Shown piece after piece: positions 42,099-51,364 of a stretch of 64,000 nucleotides of DNA (positions are counted from its first letter, which is position 1; each line of letters starts with the position of its first letter). Under the pieces are notes generated by a model that saw only the letters and a program-made list of their open reading frames with translations, ran no database searches and was not told the DNA's origin. The translations under genes and the position numbers were made by a program. Source of the stretch: Nocardia panacis (GTDB lineage: Bacteria > Actinomycetota > Actinomycetes > Mycobacteriales > Mycobacteriaceae); NCBI RefSeq assembly GCF_003598715.1, contig NZ_QZFU01000019.1, positions 62,001-126,000 on the forward strand, written 5' to 3'.

Positions 42099-42136
42099 CC
42101 GGGACCACCCCGATCACGCACGAGTGAGATGGAGTC

Positions 42137-42583
42137 ATGACCGACGCCGAGAAGCAGGTTCTGCTGGCCGCGCTGCACGCCGAATACGCGGCCGTCTACG
42201 CCTACGGCGTGATCGCCGCCTATGCCGCGCCGGACCGGACCCGGCTCATCGCCGAGGCGGGCGCGGCCCATCGGGCGCGCCGCGACACCACGATCGACAC
42301 CCTGAAGACCGCCGGGGTGAGCGTGCCGCCGCCGGACGCGGCCTATCTGACACCGTTCCCGATCGACGATCCGATTCCGGCGGCCCGGCTCGCCGCCACG
42401 GTGGAATCGGATACGGCCATCGCCTGGCGCGCGGTCATCGAAGGTTTGGACAGCACCGCCTCGACGCAGGTCCGTCGACTCGCGCTCGACGCGCTGACGG
42501 AATGCGCTGTGCGGCTTGCGACTTGGCAGTCGATTCTGGGCGCGAACCCGCCGACGATCCCCTTCCCCGGTCGGGCGCAGTAA
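42137..42583 (+). CDS. DUF4439 ferritin-like protein (Rv2844-like)
   Basis: 148 aa, the actinobacterial DUF4439 family. A four-helix ferritin-like bundle starts LLAALHAEYAAVYAYGVI and contains GAAHRARRDTTIDTL and the C-terminal ALTECAVRLATWQSIL. The Glu/His residues of helices 1 and 2 might bind a metal, but a full diiron motif is not evident. No signal peptide. Confidence 0.87.
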   Translation: MTDAEKQVLLAALHAEYAAVYAYGVIAAYAAPDRTRLIAEAGAAHRARRDTTIDTLKTAGVSVPPPDAAYLTPFPIDDPIPAARLAATVESDTAIAWRAVIEGLDSTASTQVRRLALDALTECAVRLATWQSILGANPPTIPFPGRAQ

Positions 42584-42607
42584 CCCGCGCCCGGCCGGGA
42601 TCGGGCG

Positions 42608-44356
42608 CTACGGACGCATCTCGTAAGCACCGTCATACGATTCGACGCGCGCCCACACCCGATCGAAGGCCGCGCGATCGGCGACCGGGGTGCGCAGCGC
42701 ATCGCGCGCCCACTGCTGCTGTGCGGCGGTGGCGGCGGGTTTGCCGAGCAGCGCGGTGGCGTGGGCGTTGAAGTCGCGGATCTGGAAGTCGAAGACGCGG
42801 TCGAGCAGATCGCGATCCAGACCGGTGATCGCCGCCTGTTCCAGGATCAACTGCCCGTAGACAACCAGCGAGAACAGGTGGCCGATGGTCAACATGAAAT
42901 CGAGGTCCCGCTGCTGCTCGGCATCGGGGGCCGCCGTGGTCAGCAGGGTGCGCAACGCCAGCGCCTGCTCGTAGAAGCGCGCGACATTCGGCAGGTCCGA
43001 ATGCTTTTCGTAGACCGGGGTCCAGTCCGCGAAGCGCACCTTGCCCGCGCCGCGCGCCGGACCCTGCCGCCAGAAGAACGCGTCGTCGGCCGCGTCCAGA
43101 CGGGTGCCGACCTCGGGATAGTCCTGCGCGTTGAACAGGTAGTTGGGCATGAATTTGAGGATCTGCCCGACATTGACGTGCACCGTGCCCTCCAGCCGGG
43201 GCAGGGTGTTGATCAGGCGTTGCACCTCGGCGAAATAGGTGTTCTTCTCGAATCCCTTGGCGGCCAGCACATCCAGCAGCAGGGTCATCACCGTCTCGCC
43301 CTCGGAGGTCACCTTGGACTTGGTCATCGGATTGAACAGCAGGTACCGACGATCCTCGAGGCTCGCGTCGCGGAAGTAGTCCACGGCCCGATCGCTGAAC
43401 AGCTTCATCGCCGTGATCCGGGTATAGGCGTCCACGAAATTCGTGCGCACATGCGGGAATTCGGTGACCCGCTTGCCGTAGAGGACGCGGTTGTGCGCGT
43501 GCGTGATGGCCTCGTAGAAGGCGTGTTCGACCATGCCGATACCGCCGTGGCACAGATTGAACTTGCCGACATTGACGGTGTTCAGCGCGGCGGAGAACGC
43601 CTCGGGTCCGGTGTGCAGGATGTCCTCGGCGCGCACCGGGTAGTCCTCGAGCCGGAAGGTGCTGACATACATCTGCTGGTGCACGACATTGTCGAGCAGG
43701 CGGTAGTTCTCGTGCCTGCTGTCGGCGGCGAACCAGATGTAGCCGTCCTGGCCCTCGATATCGGCGCGGCGGGAGAACACCGAGACCATGCTGGCCACAT
43801 TGCCATTGCCGATGTAGTACTTGGCGCCGTTGGCGCGGAACAGGATTCCCGCCTCGGCATCGGCGCTGCCCGGTTCGGACGGGGTGAGCACCAGATCGGT
43901 GTTGTAGATATCGGCGCCGTGGGTCTGCTCGGACAATCCGAAGGCCATCACCTCGCCCGCGGCCAGATCGTCGGCGGCGCGGCGCTTGGCGGATTCGTTG
44001 TCGCTCTGCCAGATCGGACCGAGACCGAGAATGGTGACCTGCTCGGCGTACCAGTAGGCCAGACCGTAGAAGCCGAGAATCTCGGACAGGGCCGCGTTGC
44101 GGGCGGCGTCCCAGCGGCGATTCGGGTCGCCGTCCGCGTAGGCGGCGGGCGTGAGGAAGGTCGCGAACAGCTTCTCCTTCTTCACGAAGTCGAGGAACTC
44201 CCCGGTCCACACCGCCGCCGCGTCGTCGGCGAGCAGGCGCACCTTGCCGCGCGACTCGAACCACTCGATGGTGGCCCGCAGCAGCCGTCGGGTCTCGGCG
44301 TCGAAATGCGCCGGATCGTAGGTGTTCGGATTGAACAGCGCGTCGGTGCTTGTCAT
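42608..44356 (-). CDS. Acyl-CoA dehydrogenase
   Basis: 582 aa from MTSTDALFNPNTYD, a large FAD-dependent dehydrogenase with a C-terminal extension like the FadE5/DmdC branch. Flavin-contacting GLSEQTHGADIYNTDL matches the ...TEP/TEK..GSD region in position. The catalytic Glu is probably in LEGTVHVNVGQ. The substrate is unknown. The trimmed start is supported by a -10 hexamer 7 nt upstream. It is monocistronic in appearance and converges on the DUF4439 pair. Confidence 0.88.
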   Translation of the reverse strand: MTSTDALFNPNTYDPAHFDAETRRLLRATIEWFESRGKVRLLADDAAAVWTGEFLDFVKKEKLFATFLTPAAYADGDPNRRWDAARNAALSEILGFYGLAYWYAEQVTILGLGPIWQSDNESAKRRAADDLAAGEVMAFGLSEQTHGADIYNTDLVLTPSEPGSADAEAGILFRANGAKYYIGNGNVASMVSVFSRRADIEGQDGYIWFAADSRHENYRLLDNVVHQQMYVSTFRLEDYPVRAEDILHTGPEAFSAALNTVNVGKFNLCHGGIGMVEHAFYEAITHAHNRVLYGKRVTEFPHVRTNFVDAYTRITAMKLFSDRAVDYFRDASLEDRRYLLFNPMTKSKVTSEGETVMTLLLDVLAAKGFEKNTYFAEVQRLINTLPRLEGTVHVNVGQILKFMPNYLFNAQDYPEVGTRLDAADDAFFWRQGPARGAGKVRFADWTPVYEKHSDLPNVARFYEQALALRTLLTTAAPDAEQQRDLDFMLTIGHLFSLVVYGQLILEQAAITGLDRDLLDRVFDFQIRDFNAHATALLGKPAATAAQQQWARDALRTPVADRAAFDRVWARVESYDGAYEMRP

Positions 44357-44363
44357 GCCGGTC

Positions 44364-44369
44364 AAACTA
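44364..44369 (-). promoter_or_regulatory. Candidate -10 box of the acyl-CoA dehydrogenase gene
   Basis: On the minus strand TAGTTT is followed by 7 nt and the ATG at 44356. No Shine-Dalgarno, so a leaderless mRNA is predicted. Confidence 0.45.
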
Positions 44370-44446
44370 CCAGTGGGTAACAAACGCGGCGCAGCGGCGA
44401 CGGTCCCCGCGCGGGCGGCGGGGACCCAATCACAGTGACGGCTCGC

Positions 44447-46195
44447 TCAGCCCCGAATCCTCGCCACGACGGCCTCGACCGCCGTCTCGGCCGGGATCTC
44501 CACGCTCGCGCCGGAGAATCGGTCGCGCAGTTCGACCTTGCCCTCGGCCCAACCCCGACCGATGACGAGAATCCAAGGCATGCCGAGCAATTCGGCATCC
44601 TTGAACTTCACGCCCGGCGAGGCGGAACGATCATCGAACAGGACATCCAGGCCCTGCGCGTCGAGTCCGGCGACCACCTGCTCCGCACCCGCGCGGGCGG
44701 CCGCGTCCTTATTGGCAATGACCACGTGCACGTCGTACGGGGCGATCTCGGCGGGCCAGCGCAGCCCCTTGTCGTCGTGGCGCTGCTCGGCCACCACCGC
44801 GACCATGCGGGAGACACCGATGCCGTAGGAGCCCATGATCAACCGGACCGGCTTGCCGTTCTCACCGAGGACATCCACCTCGAAGGCGTCGGTGTACTTG
44901 TAGCCGAGCTGGAAGATATGGCCGATCTCGATACCGCGCGCCGCGACCAGCGCGCCGCGCCCGTCCGGCGAGGGATCGCCGTCGCGGACCTCGGCGGCCT
45001 CGATGGTGCCGTCCGGGGTGAAATCGCGACCCGCGACCAAGCCGACCACATGCCGACCCGGACTGTCCGCGCCCGTGATCCACGCGGTGCCGGTGCCGAT
45101 CCTCGGATCGACCAGGTAGCGAACACCGTTCTCCCGCAGCGCCTTCGGGCCGATGTAGCCCTTGACGAGGAACGGGTTCACGGCGAAATCGGCCTCGGTC
45201 AGCAGTTCCACCTCGGCGGGCTCGACGGCCGCGCCCAGCCGCTTGCCGTCCACCTCGCGGTCGCCGGGGACGCCGATGCCGAGGATCTCGGTCTTGCCGT
45301 CCGGGTGGCGCAGCTTCACCATGACGTTCTTCAGGGTGTCGGCGGCGGTGACCGGACGATCCAGCACCGCGGCCGCATTGGCCCACTCGACCAGGGCCGC
45401 GATGGTGGGGGTGTCGGGGGTGTCGTGCACCACCGACGCGGGCAGACCCTCGATGGGCAGCGGTGCGGGCGCGGGCGTGACCACCGCCTCCACATTGGCC
45501 GCGTAACCGGATTCGCGGCAGAGGACATAGGTGTCCTCGCCGACCGGGCTGTCGGCCAGGAATTCCTCCGAGGCGCTGCCGCCCATCGCGCCCGCCGTGG
45601 CGGCCACGATCACGTAGTCGACGCCGAGGCGGTCGAAGATCCGCCGGTACGCCTCGCGGTGCGCGGCATAGCTGGCCTTCAGGCCGTCCTCGTCCAGGTC
45701 GAAGGAGTACGAATCCTTCATGACGAATTCGCGCCCGCGCAGGATGCCCGCGCGGGGGCGCTCCTCGTCGCGGTATTTGGTCTGGATCTGGTACAGCGTG
45801 ACCGGCAGATCCTTGTACGAGCTGTACTCACCCTTGACGGTGAGCGCGAACAGTTCCTCGTGGGTGGGGCCGAGCAGGTAGTCTCCACCCTTGCGGTCCT
45901 GCAAGCGGAATAGGTTCGGGCCGTATTCGGTCCAGCGGTCGGTGGCTTCGTACGGGTCGCGCGGCAGCAGGGCGGGCAGCGCGATCTCCTGCGCGCCGAT
46001 GCCATCCATCTCCGCGCGCACCACATCCTCGATGCGGCGCAGCACCCGCAGCCCGAGCGGCAGCCACGAATAGACACCGGGGGCGATGCGGCGGACGTAG
46101 CCCGCGCGCACCAAGAGTTTGTGGCTGGGCACCTCGGCGTCGGCGGGATCGTCGCGCAGGGTGCGCAGGAACAGGCGGGACAGGCGGGTGATCAC
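44447..46195 (-). CDS. proS: Prolyl-tRNA synthetase, bacterial type
   Basis: 582 aa from GTG ([17 protein letters not shown]). Class II core motifs: motif 2 around [20 protein letters not shown] and motif 3 [17 protein letters not shown]. The editing INS domain between them (about 220-390) removes misacylated Ala-tRNA. The C-terminal anticodon-binding domain starts at DVHVVIAN. The upstream in-frame extension crosses the divergent yaaA promoter and is rejected. Confidence 0.96.
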   Translation of the reverse strand: MITRLSRLFLRTLRDDPADAEVPSHKLLVRAGYVRRIAPGVYSWLPLGLRVLRRIEDVVRAEMDGIGAQEIALPALLPRDPYEATDRWTEYGPNLFRLQDRKGGDYLLGPTHEELFALTVKGEYSSYKDLPVTLYQIQTKYRDEERPRAGILRGREFVMKDSYSFDLDEDGLKASYAAHREAYRRIFDRLGVDYVIVAATAGAMGGSASEEFLADSPVGEDTYVLCRESGYAANVEAVVTPAPAPLPIEGLPASVVHDTPDTPTIAALVEWANAAAVLDRPVTAADTLKNVMVKLRHPDGKTEILGIGVPGDREVDGKRLGAAVEPAEVELLTEADFAVNPFLVKGYIGPKALRENGVRYLVDPRIGTGTAWITGADSPGRHVVGLVAGRDFTPDGTIEAAEVRDGDPSPDGRGALVAARGIEIGHIFQLGYKYTDAFEVDVLGENGKPVRLIMGSYGIGVSRMVAVVAEQRHDDKGLRWPAEIAPYDVHVVIANKDAAARAGAEQVVAGLDAQGLDVLFDDRSASPGVKFKDAELLGMPWILVIGRGWAEGKVELRDRFSGASVEIPAETAVEAVVARIRG

Positions 46196-46253
46196 GACAG
46201 CACAGGGTAGTCCCCGGCCGAGCGGTCTTCGCAGCGCATTACCGTTATTCCCC

Positions 46254-46997
46254 GTGCTGGTGCTGCTGCCTCCCTCCGAAACCAAGTCCGACGGCGGATC
46301 CGCCGCACCCCTCGACCTGGCGGCGCTGGCCATGCCGGGACTCACCGCCACCCGCGCGCGACTGCTCGACGAACTCGGCAAGCTCAGTGCCGACCCGGAG
46401 GCGGCGCGGGCCGTGCTCGGACTGGGCAAGGGGGCCGAGGTCGAGATCGCGCGCAATGCGGCGCTGCGCACCGCGCCGACTCGACCCGCGCTCGAGCGCT
46501 ACACCGGGGTGCTCTACGCCGCGCTCGACGCGCGCGGGTTCACCAAGGCGCAGCGCGCCAAGGCGCTGGCCCGGCTGGGTATCGGCTCCGCGCTGTTCGG
46601 CGCGGTGCGGGCGGGCGATCCGATTCCGGCCTATCGCCTCTCCGGTGGGACGAAACTGCCCGGCCTGCCCACCCTTTCGGCGATCTGGCGCGACGAGCTC
46701 GGACCGGCGCTGGCCGAACAGGCCGCGGGCGAGTTGGTGGTGGACCTGCGCTCCGGGGTGTATCAGCAGTTGGGTCGGGTGCCCGGCGCCGTCACCGCGA
46801 ATGTGCTCACCGAACATCCCGATGGCAGCCGAACCGTGGTGAGCCACTTCAACAAACACCACAAGGGGCTGCTGGCCAGGGCATTGGTGCTGACCAGGGC
46901 CGAACCCGACGATATTCGCGGCCTCGCGCGGGTGGCGAGCAAGGCCGGTTTGCGGGTGGAGATCGCCGCACCGGATCAACTGCTCGTCCTCACCTGA
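46254..46997 (+). CDS. yaaA: Peroxide stress protein YaaA (DUF328)
   Basis: 247 aa from GTG ([15 protein letters not shown]). In E. coli the family limits free iron during peroxide stress and binds DNA through an HhH-like motif. [38 protein letters not shown] and [12 protein letters not shown] are all conserved. A TACCGT hexamer lies 8 nt before the GTG and there is no Shine-Dalgarno. Confidence 0.92.
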   Translation: MLVLLPPSETKSDGGSAAPLDLAALAMPGLTATRARLLDELGKLSADPEAARAVLGLGKGAEVEIARNAALRTAPTRPALERYTGVLYAALDARGFTKAQRAKALARLGIGSALFGAVRAGDPIPAYRLSGGTKLPGLPTLSAIWRDELGPALAEQAAGELVVDLRSGVYQQLGRVPGAVTANVLTEHPDGSRTVVSHFNKHHKGLLARALVLTRAEPDDIRGLARVASKAGLRVEIAAPDQLLVLT

Positions 46998-47032
46998 TTC
47001 GACCCGCCGAAATCCGCTCCCCCGCAGAACCT

Positions 47033-47061
47033 TTGATCCGGACCGCATCCGACAGTATTCT
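47033..47061 (+). promoter_or_regulatory. Strong promoter with leaderless start
   Basis: TTGATC (47033-47038), 17-bp spacer, TATTCT (47056-47061), 6 nt, GTG (47068). The best-formed example of the leaderless arrangement in the window. Confidence 0.65.
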
Positions 47062-47067
47062 GCCGCC

Positions 47068-47841
47068 GTGGGTTTCTACGACTACCGGTGCATGATCAGC
47101 GGAGTCAGTCTGCGCGGGGCGCAGGCGGTGGCGGTCGCGCTGCGCCCGGTCCAAAACGGCTACCGTCCACTGAGTCTCGGCGTGATCGGTCAATACGATC
47201 GCTACGGCTGCGTCGACGGCGTGCTGGCCGATCACGGCACCGAGGTGCTCGCCGACTACTTCCTGGCCCGGCTACGCGACGGCCGCTTCGCCGTGCGCGC
47301 CGAGTGGACCGGATTCACCCGCGCCACCGAACGCCTGCACATCGAAGAACTGTTCCAGTGTTTCGAACGCAACTACGACGCACTGGACGACAGATCCGCC
47401 GCCGTCGCCACCTTCGACGGCGAGCCTGTCTTCCTCGCCCTCATCGCCCACGCCATCTGGGATGCCTTCGCCGATAGCGACATCAATACCGGCGACGGCG
47501 CCATCGACACAGCCGAATCCCACGCCACCCCAAACGATCTCGCCGCCCTCCTCACCGACTCCCCCACCGCCGAGATCTATGGCCCGCACGCCACCACCCT
47601 CGCCCCCCAACTGCGCCACCTGCTCGCGGTAGACCAATTCCTCGCCGCCACCACCCTGCGCTGGTCCCCCCAATCCGATCAAACCCAGCGCTACGCCGAA
47701 TCCCCCGGCACCCAACACTTCTCCGACGATATGCGCCGCTTGCTCACCCAAGCCGAATCCGACTACGCCGACACCCCCCACCTGCGCGCCGCCCTCAAAA
47801 CCTACGCCGACTCCATCCACGACCTGCTCGACGACGCCTGA
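47068..47841 (+). CDS. Hypothetical protein with MGFYDYRCMISGVSL start
   Basis: 257 residues, acidic, soluble. The N-terminal block with Tyr-Arg-Cys and SGVSLRG looks like a conserved signature of an unnamed family; two more cysteines lie in YGCVDG and LFQCFE. The C-terminal third is rich in Ala, Asp and Thr and may be family-variable. No catalytic motif is evident. It has its own strong promoter and no operon partner. An immunity-type or metal-binding role is possible but unproven. Confidence 0.75.
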   Translation: MGFYDYRCMISGVSLRGAQAVAVALRPVQNGYRPLSLGVIGQYDRYGCVDGVLADHGTEVLADYFLARLRDGRFAVRAEWTGFTRATERLHIEELFQCFERNYDALDDRSAAVATFDGEPVFLALIAHAIWDAFADSDINTGDGAIDTAESHATPNDLAALLTDSPTAEIYGPHATTLAPQLRHLLAVDQFLAATTLRWSPQSDQTQRYAESPGTQHFSDDMRRLLTQAESDYADTPHLRAALKTYADSIHDLLDDA

Positions 47842-47884
47842 AATCACCTGCCGCGACTACCGGGGTCATCCGGACATAAGGGCG

Positions 47885-47968
47885 TCAGCAGCGGAGCCAG
47901 AGGACCGAGACGGTGGTGTCGCGGGGCCGGGTGACTCGGCAGAGCCAATGCACGAGGCGTTTCATCAT
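47885..47968 (-). CDS. Candidate 27-residue small protein
   Basis: ATG-ATG start, begins MMKRLVHWLCRV and ends SVLWLRC before TGA. GGAG lies 5 nt before the first ATG. Third-position GC is high and the product is strongly basic and hydrophobic, with two Cys and two Trp. It lies 150 bp downstream of the PucR gene on the same strand. It could be a small membrane peptide or a leader remnant. No homology can be asserted from memory. Confidence 0.4.
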   Translation of the reverse strand: MMKRLVHWLCRVTRPRDTTVSVLWLRC

Positions 47969-48117
47969 CCGAACTCCGTGTTGGCGGCGGACGACACGAT
48001 GTGGTCCAGAAGGTTTCCGGTCGCGATTCGCGGCCTGCGAACAAGGTAGCGGAAATCGGAGGCGAAAGAGGCGGATTGCCAGGGGGTTTCGCTGGGAACT
48101 TGTTGGTGGGGTTGGGA

Positions 48118-49713
48118 TTACGGGTTCCGGGGTGTGGTGAGGTCGCGGATGAGCAGCGCGGTGTGCAGCGAGGTGCGCGATTCGCCGCTGTCGAGGTCGA
48201 CGCCGAGGATGCGTTCGATGCGCGAGAGTCGGTCGTAGAGGGTGGGGCGACTGATATTGAGGCGGCGGGCCAGTTCGGTCTTATTGCCCGCCAGATCGAG
48301 GAATTCGCGCAGGGTCCGGGTGAGATCGGCGCGGTGGCGGATATCGTGCCGCAGCAGGGCGCTGAGTTCGGTCTCGGCGAAGCGCTGCACACCGGGTTCA
48401 TCGCGGATGAGCGAGAGCAACCCGCGCAGCCGCACATCGCCGCTGCGGTAGAAGGGGCGGGGCACCGGATCGGCGAGCGAGAGCGCGACCTCGGCGATAT
48501 GGGCGGCCTGCGGGAGTTCGCGGGCGGTGTCGAGCAGGGCGTCCGATTCGGCGCCGACGCCGATGACGGCGCGCCGCACCCCGTCGACGCGACGCACCTC
48601 GCCGAGCAGGGCGGTGCAGACGGCGCGCAGACTCGCCTCCACGTCGGCGGTGCGCGGCACGGCGAGAATGATGCCCACCCGGTCGCCGTGCTCGGCGGCG
48701 GTGAGGGCGGTGGCTCCGGCGAGGCCGAGCCCGTGGGTGACGGCGTCGAGAATGCCCGCGCCGCGCCGCTGCGCGGCGACCGGATCGGATTCGGCGCGGG
48801 CGGCCACATTGATCGCCACGGGCACATAGGCGGCGCGGCGTGCCAACCCGAGCGCTGCGGCCCTGGCCTGCGCCTCGCGCTCGTCCATGACGCGCCCGTT
48901 GGCCAGATCGTCGATGAGACCGGTCTGGGCCTGCAGGTGCAGTCCGAACCGGTCCCGGTCGATCATGCGGTGCAGGGTGAGGGTCTGCGCGGCCCGCTCG
49001 AGCACCATGCGGGCCCGCGGCGTCGGAATTCCCTGCGCGCGCAGGATGAGTCGACCCCACGGCTGCGTGTGCGGGCCGACGGCCACCACATCGGCATTCT
49101 CTGGCAGCAGCCGGGAGGTGGTCTCCCAGTTCTCCAGCAGCACCGACGCGGTGGTGTGCTTGGCCGCGACCGCCAGCACCCGATGCGCGAGATCCTCGAG
49201 CACCACCGAGGCGTCGAGCATGCCCGCCGCCGTCTTGACGATCTCGGCGAGCGAGGCGCGGCGCACACTCAATTCGGTGAAGGTCTCGTGCACGGTGCGG
49301 GCGAATTCGAGTTCGGCGTACTGGTCGGCCACGATCATCCGGTGCACCGCCTCGGTGATCTCCACGAACCGGGTGACCCGGTGCAGTGCGATGACCGGAA
49401 GACCGAGCGCGTCGGCGGTTTTCGCGACGATCGGCGGCAAATGCCGCACATAGTCCCCGAGTTCCACCACCAGGCCCGAAACCCCTGCCGCCGCCAGGGC
49501 GTTCAGATATTCGACGGTGGCCCCATGGCCGCGACCGAGCGCCTGCCCGGTGGTGAGCACCAATTCCCCGCCGACCAGCAGTCGCGCCACCTCGGGCACA
49601 TCGATGACATGCACCCACCGCACCGGACGATCCAGCGGACCACCGCCGACCACCTCGGGCGCGCCCGCCCGCACCACGGGCATGGCGAGCACATCGGCGA
49701 CGGAGGGCAACAC
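48118..49713 (-). CDS. PucR-family transcription regulator
   Basis: 531 aa from GTG (VLPSVADVLAMPVV). The N-terminal PucR domain (about 1-125) is followed by a central GGDEF-like domain (about 300-410). The C-terminal helix-turn-helix is LDLAGNKTELARRLNISRPTLYDRLSRI, given only as its core NKTELARRLNISRPTL. It is divergent from mmsA and the aminotransferase and probably activates them in response to a substrate. A TACGAT -10 box is 7 nt before the GTG. Confidence 0.9.
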   Translation of the reverse strand: MLPSVADVLAMPVVRAGAPEVVGGGPLDRPVRWVHVIDVPEVARLLVGGELVLTTGQALGRGHGATVEYLNALAAAGVSGLVVELGDYVRHLPPIVAKTADALGLPVIALHRVTRFVEITEAVHRMIVADQYAELEFARTVHETFTELSVRRASLAEIVKTAAGMLDASVVLEDLAHRVLAVAAKHTTASVLLENWETTSRLLPENADVVAVGPHTQPWGRLILRAQGIPTPRARMVLERAAQTLTLHRMIDRDRFGLHLQAQTGLIDDLANGRVMDEREAQARAAALGLARRAAYVPVAINVAARAESDPVAAQRRGAGILDAVTHGLGLAGATALTAAEHGDRVGIILAVPRTADVEASLRAVCTALLGEVRRVDGVRRAVIGVGAESDALLDTARELPQAAHIAEVALSLADPVPRPFYRSGDVRLRGLLSLIRDEPGVQRFAETELSALLRHDIRHRADLTRTLREFLDLAGNKTELARRLNISRPTLYDRLSRIERILGVDLDSGESRTSLHTALLIRDLTTPRNP

Positions 49714-49720
49714 CCGACGA

Positions 49721-49726
49721 ATCGTA
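49721..49726 (-). promoter_or_regulatory. Candidate -10 box of the PucR gene
   Basis: TACGAT on the minus strand, 7 nt before GTG at 49713, without Shine-Dalgarno. This also supports the shortened start. Confidence 0.45.
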
Positions 49727-49848
49727 ATACGAACTCGGAAAACACGTACAGATCGTCGGCTGGAGGCGCACGCTCGATGCGGCACAGTGAGATCTGGTCG
49801 TCGCGGCAGCCAGCCGCCGCGCGACCCTCAGACCGAAACGAGGGACAT

Positions 49849-51339
49849 ATGCAGACAATCGCGCACTGGATCGACGGCAAGGCGTTCACGGGCACCGGTT
49901 CGGCCACGCTGCCGGTGACGAATCCGGCGACGGGCGTGGTGACGGGTCAGGTGCACCTCGCCACGGCCGCCGACGTCCAGGCCGCGATAGCCTCCGCCGC
50001 CGCGGCCTTCCCCGAATGGCGCGACACCTCCCTGGCCCGGCGCACCCAGATCCTGTTCCGCTTCCGGGAACTGCTCAACGCCCGCAAGGAGGAGTTGGCC
50101 GCGCTCATCACCGCCGAACACGGCAAGGTCGCCTCCGATGCGCTCGGCGAGGTGACCCGAGGTCTGGAGGTGGTGGAATTCGCGTGCGGCATACCGCATC
50201 TGGTCAAGGGCAGTTTCACCGAGAACGCGTCGAGCAAGGTGGATGTGTTCAATATCCGCCAGCCGCTGGGTCCGGTGGCCATCATCTCGCCGTTCAATTT
50301 CCCGGCCATGGTGCCGATGTGGTTCTTCCCGCTGGCCATCGCGGCGGGCAATACCGTGGTGCTCAAGCCGAGTGAGAAGGATCCGTCATCCTCGCTGTGG
50401 ATGGCCGAGCTGTGGCACGAGGCCGGGCTGCCCGCGGGCGTATTCAATGTGGTGCAGGGCGATAAGGTCGCGGTCGACGAACTGCTGGAAAATCCGAGTA
50501 TCAAGGCGGTCTCGTTCGTCGGTTCCACACCGATCGCGCGCTATGTCTACGAGCGCGGCACGGCGGCGGGCAAGCGGGTGCAGGCGCTGGGCGGCGCGAA
50601 GAACCACATGGTGGTGCTCCCGGACGCCGACCTCGATCTGGCGGCCGACGCCGCGGTGAACGCGGGCTTCGGGTCGGCGGGCGAGCGCTGCATGGCGATC
50701 AGCGTGGTGGTCGCGGTCGGCACGGTCGGCGACGAACTGGTGGACAAGATCAAGCAGCGCGCGCTGACCATCAAAACCGGCGACGGCGCCAGGGGCACCG
50801 ATATGGGTCCGCTGGTCACCCGCGCCCATCGGGACAAGGTGGCCGCCTACGTGGCCGCGGGCGAGACCGAGGGCGCGAAACTGGTATTGGACGGACGCGG
50901 CATCGAGGTCGACGGCGCGGCCGACGGCTTCTGGCTCGGCCCGACCATCCTCGATCACGTGGGCACCGGGATGAGCGTCTACACCGATGAGATCTTCGGT
51001 CCGGTGCTGTCGGTGGTGCGGGTCGACAGCTACGATGACGCGCTTGCCATGATCAATGGCAACCCCTACGGCAATGGCACCGCCATCTTCACCAATGACG
51101 GCGGCGCGGCCCGGCGCTTCCACAACGAGGTGGAGGTCGGCATGGTCGGCATCAATGTGCCGATCCCGGTTCCGATGGCCTACTACAGCTTCGGCGGTTG
51201 GAAGAACTCCCTGTTCGGCGATTCGCACGCGCACGGCACCGAGGGAGTGCACTTCTTCACCCGCGCCAAGGCCGTCACCAGCCGCTGGCTCGACCCCAGC
51301 CACGGCGGGTTGGAACTGGGTTTCCCGCAGAACAAGTAA
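49849..51339 (+). CDS. mmsA: CoA-acylating methylmalonate/malonate-semialdehyde dehydrogenase
   Basis: 496 aa from ATG, with AGGGA 4 nt upstream. It oxidises and decarboxylates semialdehydes to acyl-CoA using NAD. SPFNFPAMVPMWFFPLAIA, AVSFVGSTPIARYVYE, the nucleophile Cys in FGSAGERCMAIS and INVPIPVPMAYYSFGGWKNS (core only) identify MmsA. Together with the downstream aminotransferase it would convert beta-alanine or a related amine to acetyl-CoA or propionyl-CoA. The PucR regulator is divergent. Confidence 0.94.
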   Translation: MQTIAHWIDGKAFTGTGSATLPVTNPATGVVTGQVHLATAADVQAAIASAAAAFPEWRDTSLARRTQILFRFRELLNARKEELAALITAEHGKVASDALGEVTRGLEVVEFACGIPHLVKGSFTENASSKVDVFNIRQPLGPVAIISPFNFPAMVPMWFFPLAIAAGNTVVLKPSEKDPSSSLWMAELWHEAGLPAGVFNVVQGDKVAVDELLENPSIKAVSFVGSTPIARYVYERGTAAGKRVQALGGAKNHMVVLPDADLDLAADAAVNAGFGSAGERCMAISVVVAVGTVGDELVDKIKQRALTIKTGDGARGTDMGPLVTRAHRDKVAAYVAAGETEGAKLVLDGRGIEVDGAADGFWLGPTILDHVGTGMSVYTDEIFGPVLSVVRVDSYDDALAMINGNPYGNGTAIFTNDGGAARRFHNEVEVGMVGINVPIPVPMAYYSFGGWKNSLFGDSHAHGTEGVHFFTRAKAVTSRWLDPSHGGLELGFPQNK

Positions 51340-51364
51340 TGCTGTCCAGCAAAGGATTTCGCGC

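Noticed and set aside
47844-48827. 327-codon minus-strand open frame
   Set aside because: Mostly an alternative frame within the PucR gene, with Pro/Arg/Ser-rich shadow composition.
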